Part shown: in pieces, positions 1-6,498 of the stretch | How the letters are laid out: every line of letters starts with the position of its first letter | Numbering within the stretch: the first letter of the stretch is position 1 | NCBI GenBank assembly: GCA_019038625.1 | Contig: JAHOYU010000046.1 | Span: 1-35,908 of the forward strand | Origin: Candidatus Latescibacterota bacterium | Lineage (GTDB): Bacteria; Krumholzibacteriota; Krumholzibacteriia; Krumholzibacteriales; Krumholzibacteriaceae | Direction of reading: 5' to 3' | Length of the DNA: 35,908 nucleotides | Notes under the pieces: model-generated | What the model saw: the letters and a program-made list of their open reading frames with translations, nothing else | Database searches by the model: none | Told to the model about the DNA's origin: nothing | Position numbers and translations under genes: made by a program

Positions 1-2
1 AG

Positions 3-1022
3 GGTAAGATGGTGTCTATGAAGACACGTACGGACAGAACGCTGTTCTTTGATTATCTGCCCATAGAAGTCGGTGGTCTGAACGGCATGACGGTTCGATT
101 CCTCCTGTATACCGTACCCGGCCAGGTCTACTATAATGCCACGAGGAAACTTGTTCTAAGAGGTGTGGATGCTGTAGTGTTCGTTGCGGATTCCGATCCT
201 GCAAGGATGGAAGACAACAAGGAAAGTCTCTCAAATCTTGAGGATAACCTTAATGACCTGGGGCTGTCGCTTTCTGATCTGCCCTGGGTGATCCAGTACA
301 ATAAAAGAGACCTGCCAGGCTGTATGGACAGGGAGATGATGGATAGAGAACTCAATACATCTAATACTGATTCGTACGAAGCGATCGCTATGACAGGCGA
401 AGGAGTGTATGAGACTTTTGAGGGTATAGCGAAAAACGTGTTCACTACTCTCAAACAGGACTTGCGCGAATCGTCCGTCAAGATAGACGAGCAGGAAGTG
501 AGCTCTCAAGAAGAGATAAGTATTGAGGTAGTCGCTCAGGGTAAGAAAAGAGAAAATGACTCAGAGACGGACGAGAGCGAATCTTTAGGTTACGCAGAGG
601 AGAGAGAAGAGGAGCACGAATCTGTCTCTGAGTTTGTAGATAGTGTACTGAAGGAAGGGGAGATCGAGGAAAGTATCGACCTTCGTTCCAATAGTGAGGG
701 GTACGAGGAATACGGACATGTCGTAGAACTCGGAGGCGGGAAAGAATCGTCGGAAAAACCGGATGATCCGGTATCGGAAGAGGACCCGGTTTCCAAAGTC
801 ACCGTGGCGACCACAGAAGAGAAAATAGATATCATTAATGACCCTCTCGACAGGCTGCCCGATACAGCGGTGGAGACAGAAGTCGTTTCCTCCGGGATGG
901 GCGATCGAAATGAAGAAAATCTGTTTGAAAAGATCATTAAGGTCCCAGTCGAATTGACTGAAGAGGAGATCAGGAACAAGACACCTCTGAAAGTGATCCT
1001 TGATATCCATGTCACTTCCTGA
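3..1022 (+). CDS. MglA-like small Ras-type GTPase with long acidic C-terminal tail (5' end cut by window)
   Basis: The reading frame is already open at the window edge and the first codons read as GKMVSMKTRTDRTLFFDYLP, which matches the stretch after the P-loop of MglA, the GTPase that sets cell polarity and motility in Myxococcus and relatives. The P-loop itself lies upstream and cannot be seen. Visible GTPase motifs are TVPGQVYYN (the G3 region, about 108-135), NKRD (G4, about 300) and AMTGEG (G5-like, about 390). After about position 470 the protein continues for some 180 residues that are very rich in Glu, Asp and Ser and look disordered. It ends with a short, less acidic, beta-prone segment (KVPVELTEEEIRNKTPLKV). 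MglA proteins normally stop soon after the G domain, so the tail is unusual. An MglB/Roadblock partner would be expected upstream, outside the window. The GTPase call is firm; any motility role is inference. Confidence 0.88.
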   Translation, partial: GKMVSMKTRTDRTLFFDYLPIEVGGLNGMTVRFLLYTVPGQVYYNATRKLVLRGVDAVVFVADSDPARMEDNKESLSNLEDNLNDLGLSLSDLPWVIQYNKRDLPGCMDREMMDRELNTSNTDSYEAIAMTGEGVYETFEGIAKNVFTTLKQDLRESSVKIDEQEVSSQEEISIEVVAQGKKRENDSETDESESLGYAEEREEEHESVSEFVDSVLKEGEIEESIDLRSNSEGYEEYGHVVELGGGKESSEKPDDPVSEEDPVSKVTVATTEEKIDIINDPLDRLPDTAVETEVVSSGMGDRNEENLFEKIIKVPVELTEEEIRNKTPLKVILDIHVTS

Positions 1023-1129
1023 GATCCCTGCGGTTGTCCCTATTTAACCACAGAGAAATAATGCTTGACCGTCCCCCGATATATGCCGATGATGTGTATG
1101 TTGGAATGTCGCTTACCCGGGAGTGATAA

Positions 1130-1495
1130 ATGGCCAGGATATTGATTGTCGATGATGAAGTAAATGTCAGGATGCTGTACTCCGAGGAACTTGAGGGCGA
1201 AGGGTATGAGACCCTTCTTGCGGAGAATGTCAGCGAAGCTCTGGCAGCAGTGGAGAATGATTCTCCGGACCTTATAATCCTTGATATAAAACTGGGAGAT
1301 GAAAGTGGTATCGACGCTCTGATGGAGATCGTCGAAAGGGATAAGCATCTTCCCGTCATAATCAACTCCGCGTACTCTGTCTACAAGGATAATTTCCAGA
1401 CTTGGGCTGCGGACGCGTATATCGTGAAATCTGTCGATCTTGAACCTCTGAAGAAAAAGATCGGTGAACTGCTCGAAAAAAAGGGGCAGGCATGA
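1130..1495 (+). CDS. Single-domain response regulator (CheY-like receiver)
   Basis: This 121-residue protein is a stand-alone receiver domain with no output domain. It has the acidic pair D8/D9, the phospho-acceptor D52 in ILDIKL, the switch Ser80 in INSAY, and the conserved Lys100 in YIVKS, so it should be phosphorylated by a histidine kinase encoded elsewhere. The ending AADAYIVKSVDLEPLKKK resembles a receiver subfamily common in deltaproteobacteria and FCB bacteria. Without an output domain it must signal by protein contact. It lies about 107 bases after the MglA-like gene, and its stop overlaps the next start as ATGA (1492-1495), so the two downstream genes are probably translated together. 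A purine-rich GGGAGTGATAA precedes the ATG. Confidence 0.93.
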   Translation: MARILIVDDEVNVRMLYSEELEGEGYETLLAENVSEALAAVENDSPDLIILDIKLGDESGIDALMEIVERDKHLPVIINSAYSVYKDNFQTWAADAYIVKSVDLEPLKKKIGELLEKKGQA

Positions 1496-1932
1496 ATTTC
1501 CCAAGGGCCGCCATACTTTTATCAGCATGCCTGATAGCCGGGGCGCCCGCGATGCTCGCGTCGCAGAACGTATACGAGGGGGAGAGTGTATTTACGGATT
1601 ATCTGAACCCGGTCGGTGAAGTCTCTTTCATGAACATTCCTGGACTGAGTTTCAACTCTTCAGTCGGATTTTCCTACATGTCGTCAGGCAACTATGGTTC
1701 CGATGGATTCGGTTATTATCTCGGACATTTTTCGTACAGGCTGAGATCCAACCTGACCTTGAATTGGGATGTCGGTGTGAGGTCTTCGATGATGGGGCCG
1801 GAATCCGGGGAGAATACCCAGATCTTTCTGCCGAACTTCGATCTGACATACAAGCCCAGCGACAGGCTCATGGTCAGGCTTTCGTTCCACCAGTACAACA
1901 GGTCTCTTTATAATTACGGAATCCGCCGTTAA
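1492..1932 (+). CDS. Small exported protein, putative outer-membrane beta-barrel (possibly truncated)
   Basis: The 146-residue product begins with a Sec signal peptide (about residues 1-23, cleavage near AMLASQ). The rest has alternating hydrophobic and polar residues with many Tyr, Phe, Ser and Gly, for example SVGFSYMSSGNYGSDGFGYY and LMVRLSFHQYNRSLY, which is typical of outer-membrane beta-strands. It is short, enough for perhaps six to eight strands, and ends in GIRR rather than the aromatic residue common at the end of barrel proteins. It may therefore be a truncated barrel or a small barrel of another type. No continuation is apparent downstream in another frame. Its start overlaps the stop of the response-regulator gene by four bases. 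The family is not recognised. Confidence 0.7.
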   Translation: MNFPRAAILLSACLIAGAPAMLASQNVYEGESVFTDYLNPVGEVSFMNIPGLSFNSSVGFSYMSSGNYGSDGFGYYLGHFSYRLRSNLTLNWDVGVRSSMMGPESGENTQIFLPNFDLTYKPSDRLMVRLSFHQYNRSLYNYGIRR

Positions 1933-1966
1933 CACCCTGTATCCCTCCACTTTAGTCACATTAGCC

Positions 1967-1995
1967 TTGACACTGGCGCCTTTCTGTTCTAGCCT
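1967..1995 (+). promoter_or_regulatory. Possible sigma70-type promoter before the TPR gene
   Basis: A perfect TTGACA (1967-1972) is followed after 17 bases by TAGCCT (1990-1995), a weak -10 that keeps only the first two bases and the last base of the consensus. It lies in the 105-base gap before the TPR gene and is the best candidate there for starting the TPR/Wzi/UbiA/UppP unit. Support is by eye only. Confidence 0.35.
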
Positions 1996-2037
1996 GTGCG
2001 CATTAGGAACCTGCGTACATCTTTGAGGGGGTAAGGA

Positions 2038-3195
2038 ATGGGGTTGCGCTGGGACAAACTGCTTGAATTCACCAAGGGTGAGGTCAAGGAAGAGAGCAGG
2101 GAAATCGCGCGGCTCAGGAAGAAATACGATTCCGGTGAAGCCAGGGTCGGCGATGTCCTCGAATTGGCGAAGTATCTCCAATCAAGAAAAGAATCTCGAA
2201 AATCCAGCATTATTCTCGGCGAATTGATCAGGCGTAAAGATATCGGTATGGATGTTCTTCTCGATGTGTGCGAGTTGTTCGAGAGATCGGGTAATTACGA
2301 ATCTGCTTTCGAAGGGTATGAAAAGCTGAGAAGTCTACGTTGCGAGGAAGCGTTACCCCTTTACAGGATGGGCAGGCTTCTTGAGAAGCAGGGCAGGCTC
2401 ACTGAGGCTCTCAAACTTCACAGTGAAGCGCTTGATCTTGAGCCGGAGAATCCGGAGTGTCATTACAGGCTTGGAGTAGCTTTTACAAAGAACCGTGATT
2501 ACGATAAAGCGGAGTTGTGTTACAGGAAAGCTATCAACATAGATCCGACACATTCGAAATCGTACACGAACCTTGGATATATTCTGGATCTCAACGGGAA
2601 GCGTAGCGCAGCTCTTCAGCAGTTTCGAAAGGCCGTACAGCACAATCCCAGAAGCGCCGAAGCACATTTTAATCTCGGAGCTCTGTATGGGGACGAGGGT
2701 GATCGTAATCAGGCGATTAAGGAATTCAGAATCGGGATCGAGATCGATCCCGGTTGCATCGAAGGCCACTATAACCTTGGTGTGGCTCTGATAAATGAGG
2801 GTAAGTACGACGAAGCTCTCGAAGAATTCAGCAAGATCCTGAAACTCGAGAGCGACAACGTGAACGCCCTTTTTTACCAGGGGCTCATCTACTACAGAAA
2901 AGGTCTTTACTCCAAGGCCCTGAAAAAACTGCACCAGGCTGCCCATCTGAATCCTGGTAATTCGACTATTCTGTTCTACGTGGGAGAATGCTTTAACAAA
3001 CTGGAGGAACCTCAGAAGGCGCAGGAGTATTTCAAGCGTGTAGCCGAGATCAATCCTGATGATCAGAGAGTATATTTCAGTATGGGTATAGCTTATGAAA
3101 AACAGGACGACAAGCGCAAGGCTCGCGAATGGTACAGGATGGGTGGAGGAGGTATCCAGGGAAGCATCAGGGGGACGAACCGCATAACCGGATGA
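2038..3195 (+). CDS. Tetratricopeptide-repeat (TPR) protein
   Basis: The 385-residue protein has about eight consecutive 34-residue TPR units from roughly residue 107 to 378, each with the usual Gly-Tyr/Ala-Pro pattern such as HYRLGVAFTKNRDYDKA and HFNLGALYGDEGDRNQA. A less regular helical region (residues 1-106) may hold two degenerate repeats. There is no signal peptide or membrane segment, so it is probably a cytoplasmic scaffold for other proteins. The tail is Gly-rich (GGGGIQGSIRG), and its codons run up to the next start, which overlaps the stop as ATGA. GAGGGGGTAAGGA just upstream supports the ATG at 2038. The linked genes encode a surface barrel and isoprenoid-lipid enzymes, which suggests a role in envelope assembly. 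That role is inference; TPRs alone do not define function. Confidence 0.92.
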   Translation: MGLRWDKLLEFTKGEVKEESREIARLRKKYDSGEARVGDVLELAKYLQSRKESRKSSIILGELIRRKDIGMDVLLDVCELFERSGNYESAFEGYEKLRSLRCEEALPLYRMGRLLEKQGRLTEALKLHSEALDLEPENPECHYRLGVAFTKNRDYDKAELCYRKAINIDPTHSKSYTNLGYILDLNGKRSAALQQFRKAVQHNPRSAEAHFNLGALYGDEGDRNQAIKEFRIGIEIDPGCIEGHYNLGVALINEGKYDEALEEFSKILKLESDNVNALFYQGLIYYRKGLYSKALKKLHQAAHLNPGNSTILFYVGECFNKLEEPQKAQEYFKRVAEINPDDQRVYFSMGIAYEKQDDKRKAREWYRMGGGGIQGSIRGTNRITG

Positions 3196-4739
3196 GACAT
3201 TCTACGTTCATATCGTTGTTCTTGTCGTTCTTCCTGATACTGGTCGTTCTTCCCGTCTGTCCGCTTCATGGCTCTAACGAATCGATAGAGCCTTCCTCAT
3301 GGATCTATTCTGCATTCAGATCGTTCGAGCTTGCAGGTCTTGTGGAGCTTCCACCATATATGCCCTGGAGCAGGGCAGATGCGGCATTCCGTCTTGACCG
3401 TCTGTTGCAGAACCTGGATGGGCGCGAGGATATCCTTTCTCCACGCCAGGTCTTTCTTCTGGAGAGGCTTCGTGGAGAACTTCAGGGAACCTCTTCCAGG
3501 CCCCAGGAAAGAGAGGATCGGCCACTTTATATTTTGAGAGAAGGCGGGAGATTTACCGCATTCGATCTGGCGGCCGGACTGTTTTTCAAAAAAAAAGAGG
3601 GTCGCGACAGAGGTGAGCTGGATGGGCTGGCCGAACCTTCCCTTCTGATCGATCCAGGTGGGGGGCTGACCTTTTACACCTCATATCGTCTGCGAATGGA
3701 ACCTGAATGGGGGCTGAATTCTGCGAAGAACAAACCTTCGGCAAGAGAGAAGAGTTTCCGGGGACTCACTGCTGAATACGAGAGAGCGTACCTGTCCTGG
3801 AGCACGGCGAGGATAAGGGTAGTAGCCGGAAGGGATTACATCCATTGGGGAAATGGGAGGGAAGAATCTCTTATCATGTCCAGCAGCGCGGGATCGCTCG
3901 ACCAGGTATCGTTCAGTTTGGAGATGGGAAGGTTCCGGTTGTCGGGAATACAGGTCTCACTCGACAGTGAGTCGGAAAGACATCTGGCCGGCCACAGGCT
4001 TGAGATAACATTTCCTCGATCGATAAGACTGGGTATAAGTGAGACTGTAATTTATTCGGGCCGGCCGTTCGATTATTCCTACATGCTTCCTGCAGGCTTT
4101 TTCTATGCAAATCAGTACAACGAAAAGGGTGACGACAATATTCTCTGGGGCCTGGACTGGAAGATCCCGCTGGGAAAGGGAACTATCGTATACGGAGAAT
4201 TACTGATCGACGATTTTCAGTATGAAGGACGAGGAGAAGCACCTGACAGACTTGGATTTTCGATGACAATAGAGAAGATGTTAGATACCGGCGACCGCGA
4301 GATCGAGTTCCTGGCAGGATATACATATATCGATATATTCACCTATGCCCACAAGGATTCTCTGGGGACAGCCTATGTGACCGGCAGAGGGGCCATTGAC
4401 AATGACCCTCTACTCGGTTCGAGGCTGGGGCCCGATTCAGACAGATGGTCGTTCCAGGTGTCGATACCGGTCACCGCGAGGGTAATGGTCTCTCTGGGAG
4501 CCGATCTGACGAGGCGAGGAGAGGGGAACGATCTTAGAGAATGGGACAGAGAGGAGGATCCTGATCCGGATTTCCCAAGTGGGGAAGTAGTTACGGAGAA
4601 GATGTTTCATTTAGCTGGATATCTGGATCTTGGCCACGGATCCCGGATCGTAGCGGGTGGCGGACTTGTCAGGACGTCACCTGATCGGGTGGGAGGGGAC
4701 GAGGGATTCGGATACCTGGGACTGGTCTTTGATTTCTGA
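3192..4739 (+). CDS. Wzi-like outer-membrane beta-barrel protein (capsule assembly family)
   Basis: I place the start at the ATG at 3192, which overlaps the TPR stop as ATGA and begins a clear signal peptide (MRHSTFISLFLSFFLILVV). An upstream in-frame ATG at 3129 would bury that signal peptide. The mature 490-residue protein opens with WIYSAFRSFELAGLVELPP and PWSRADAAFRLDRLL, the N-terminal layout of the Wzi capsule-assembly family (a large barrel that binds surface polysaccharide). It continues with many beta-hairpins and ends in GLVFDF, with the C-terminal Phe recognised by the BAM machinery. The barrel and outer-membrane location are well supported. The link to Wzi is by pattern, and the ligand is unknown. 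Its stop TGA overlaps the next ATG. Confidence 0.72.
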   Translation: MRHSTFISLFLSFFLILVVLPVCPLHGSNESIEPSSWIYSAFRSFELAGLVELPPYMPWSRADAAFRLDRLLQNLDGREDILSPRQVFLLERLRGELQGTSSRPQEREDRPLYILREGGRFTAFDLAAGLFFKKKEGRDRGELDGLAEPSLLIDPGGGLTFYTSYRLRMEPEWGLNSAKNKPSAREKSFRGLTAEYERAYLSWSTARIRVVAGRDYIHWGNGREESLIMSSSAGSLDQVSFSLEMGRFRLSGIQVSLDSESERHLAGHRLEITFPRSIRLGISETVIYSGRPFDYSYMLPAGFFYANQYNEKGDDNILWGLDWKIPLGKGTIVYGELLIDDFQYEGRGEAPDRLGFSMTIEKMLDTGDREIEFLAGYTYIDIFTYAHKDSLGTAYVTGRGAIDNDPLLGSRLGPDSDRWSFQVSIPVTARVMVSLGADLTRRGEGNDLREWDREEDPDPDFPSGEVVTEKMFHLAGYLDLGHGSRIVAGGGLVRTSPDRVGGDEGFGYLGLVFDF

Positions 4740-5572
4740 TGAGAGTTATCACAGGCATACTGTCAATAATGAGGCTCCATAATGTCGTGGCGGCTGTCTT
4801 TTGTGTCGCGACCGGATACTGGATCGTATCCTGGCCGGAGATTCCCCCGTTAGCTGTCCTGACTGCAGTGGCTCTGGCCACAGCGGCAGGGAATGTGATC
4901 AATGACTACAACGACATCGGTATCGATCGTATCAACAAACCGAAACGTGCGCTTCCGTCGGGCAGGCTGGCTTCCAGGACAGCACTGTCTCTCTACTTCG
5001 TCCTGCTTCTGCTTCTGATCAGTACATTCCCATTTCTTTCCGTCCAGATCTCGATCTGGATATTCGTGTGGATAATACTGTTGTTTCTCTATTCAAGATT
5101 TTTCAAGAGGATGTTCCTGGCCGGAAACCTGCTTGTGTCTGCCGTGACCGGGAGTGGATTCTTGCTGGGAGCGCTGGTCGCGGGTCGTATTGCCCAAGGC
5201 ATGATCCCGGCAGCTTTCACCTTTTTGTTCGTGCTGGGACGGGAACTGGTAAAGGACTGTGAGGATCTGGAGGGAGACAAAAGATTCGGGGCCAGGACCA
5301 TTCCTGTAGTCTGCGGGCAGGTTGTCGCGTTGAACTATGCTGCTGTTATCTTCGTCATCCTGGCGATCTTATTCCCGATTCCATGGGTAAAGGGGGTCTA
5401 CTCGACCGCTTACATGTGGATCATGTCATTTTCTGTCTTGCCGATACTTATCTTTTCAATCATATTTGCGCTGCAGAAAAGAAAAAATGGCCTGGTCAGT
5501 AAATTGTTAAAGCTGGGGATGTTTTTCGGGATCTTCGCTTTTCTGGCCGGCTCGATTCAGCGATCTGGATAA
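4739..5572 (+). CDS. UbiA-family prenyltransferase, DGGGP-synthase-like
   Basis: This 277-residue integral membrane protein of about eight or nine helices has both Asp-rich motifs of the UbiA superfamily: INDYNDIGIDRINKPKRALP (roughly residues 55-75) and LVKDCEDLEGDKRFGARTIP (roughly 175-195). These bind the prenyl diphosphate through Mg2+. The wording of both motifs is closest to archaeal and bacterial (geranylgeranyl)glyceryl-phosphate geranylgeranyltransferase (DGGGP synthase), which adds the second isoprenoid chain to an ether lipid, rather than to UbiA, MenA or protohaem synthase. Related genes occur in Bacteroidetes and other FCB bacteria, where the product is unclear. The ATG overlaps the Wzi-like stop (TGATG), and uppP follows after 12 bases, so it sits among envelope-lipid genes. 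Substrate identity is inferred. Confidence 0.87.
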   Translation: MRVITGILSIMRLHNVVAAVFCVATGYWIVSWPEIPPLAVLTAVALATAAGNVINDYNDIGIDRINKPKRALPSGRLASRTALSLYFVLLLLLISTFPFLSVQISIWIFVWIILLFLYSRFFKRMFLAGNLLVSAVTGSGFLLGALVAGRIAQGMIPAAFTFLFVLGRELVKDCEDLEGDKRFGARTIPVVCGQVVALNYAAVIFVILAILFPIPWVKGVYSTAYMWIMSFSVLPILIFSIIFALQKRKNGLVSKLLKLGMFFGIFAFLAGSIQRSG

Positions 5573-5584
5573 CAGGGGGCCGAA

Positions 5585-6412
5585 TTGTCGAGTGATGTAA
5601 TAATCGTAATTGTTCTTGCCATAATTCAGGGATTGACCGAATTTCTTCCCGTGAGTTCTTCAGGCCACCTTGTGATAGCGGGAGCCCTTCTCGGATCGAG
5701 AGATCCTGCCGGGGCCGGCAGTATAATGTTTGAGATCGCTGTTCATGTCGGTACTCTGGGGGCTGTCGTAACGGTTTACAGGAAGAAGATCGTCGCGTTG
5801 GTGCGCACAGCGGCAGGGTGGATATTTCCTGCCCTCAGAATAAACGAGACATTCAAGGATGATTCCCTCTACATCGGGTGGATATTCCTCGGGTCGATAC
5901 CGGCCGGATTAGTAGGCATCCTTTTCAAAGACCGGATAGAGGGGATGTTCGATTCCCCCGGGATAGTATCAGGCCTGCTGATAGTGACCGGTGTGATGCT
6001 TCTGCTCTCGAAAGGTCGTGGCGGTGATTCCTCTCTCACATGGAAAACGGTGATTCTGATCGGTATTGCGCAGGCTGTAGCGATATTTCCCGGCTGTTCC
6101 AGGAGCGGATGGACCATCGCTGTCGCGCTTTTGATGGGGATCGGGTTCGAGAGAGGTGCAGAATTCTCGTTCATGTTGAGTCTCCCTGCCATTCTGGGAG
6201 CTCTTCTTCTGGAACTGGTGGATGGCGGTGTTATTTTCTCCACTTCATCAATGATCCTGCTGGTTATCGGGACCGTCACCGCATTCGTTGCCGGCCTTTT
6301 CGCGCTGAAGTTGTTGATATATATACTCAAAAAAGGTTCGTTTTACAGGTTTGCATGGTATCTTATCCCTGCGGGATTGGGGCTTCTTGCATATTTCATG
6401 ATAATCGTGTAA
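5585..6412 (+). CDS. uppP: Undecaprenyl-diphosphatase (BacA/UppP family)
   Basis: UppP removes a phosphate from undecaprenyl diphosphate to recycle the lipid carrier for peptidoglycan and surface glycans, and its loss causes bacitracin sensitivity. The 275-residue protein has the usual length and the two signature motifs: IQGLTEFLPVSSSGHL with catalytic Glu19, and FPGCSRSGW with Arg173. Seven or eight hydrophobic helices fill the rest. No ATG fits the conserved N-terminus. The TTG at 5585, eight or so bases after GGGGGC, is the only reasonable start and leaves MSSDVIIVIVLAIIQG. It follows the UbiA gene by 12 bases and is probably co-transcribed with it. Confidence 0.96.
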   Translation: MSSDVIIVIVLAIIQGLTEFLPVSSSGHLVIAGALLGSRDPAGAGSIMFEIAVHVGTLGAVVTVYRKKIVALVRTAAGWIFPALRINETFKDDSLYIGWIFLGSIPAGLVGILFKDRIEGMFDSPGIVSGLLIVTGVMLLLSKGRGGDSSLTWKTVILIGIAQAVAIFPGCSRSGWTIAVALLMGIGFERGAEFSFMLSLPAILGALLLELVDGGVIFSTSSMILLVIGTVTAFVAGLFALKLLIYILKKGSFYRFAWYLIPAGLGLLAYFMIIV

Positions 6413-6430
6413 CTGGAATGCCTGGAACGG

Positions 6431-6459
6431 TTGACCGTGCAACCTGCCTGTGTTAGATT
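6431..6459 (+). promoter_or_regulatory. Possible promoter of the valS operon
   Basis: TTGACC (6431-6436) and TAGATT (6454-6459) are separated by 17 bases in the 86-base gap between uppP and valS. The -35 matches consensus at five of six positions and the -10 at four of six. Transcription would begin near 6466, giving a leader of only about 33 bases, too short for a T-box riboswitch. Confidence 0.42.
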
Positions 6460-6498
6460 GAGGCCTGCCGCGGACAAGTCAATCATCAAGGAGATGTA

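Noticed and set aside
1065-1102. TTGACC (1065-1070) as a promoter for the response regulator.
   Set aside because: No acceptable -10 box lies 15-19 bases downstream; the nearest TATGTT is 26 bases away.
1684-2181. Minus-strand open frame crossing the gap between the small barrel and the TPR gene.
   Set aside because: It overlaps two plus-strand genes and has no recognisable domain, signal peptide or ribosome site.
6413-6498. Possible T-box riboswitch before valS.
   Set aside because: The gap is only 86 bases and lacks the T-box bulge sequence and a terminator hairpin.
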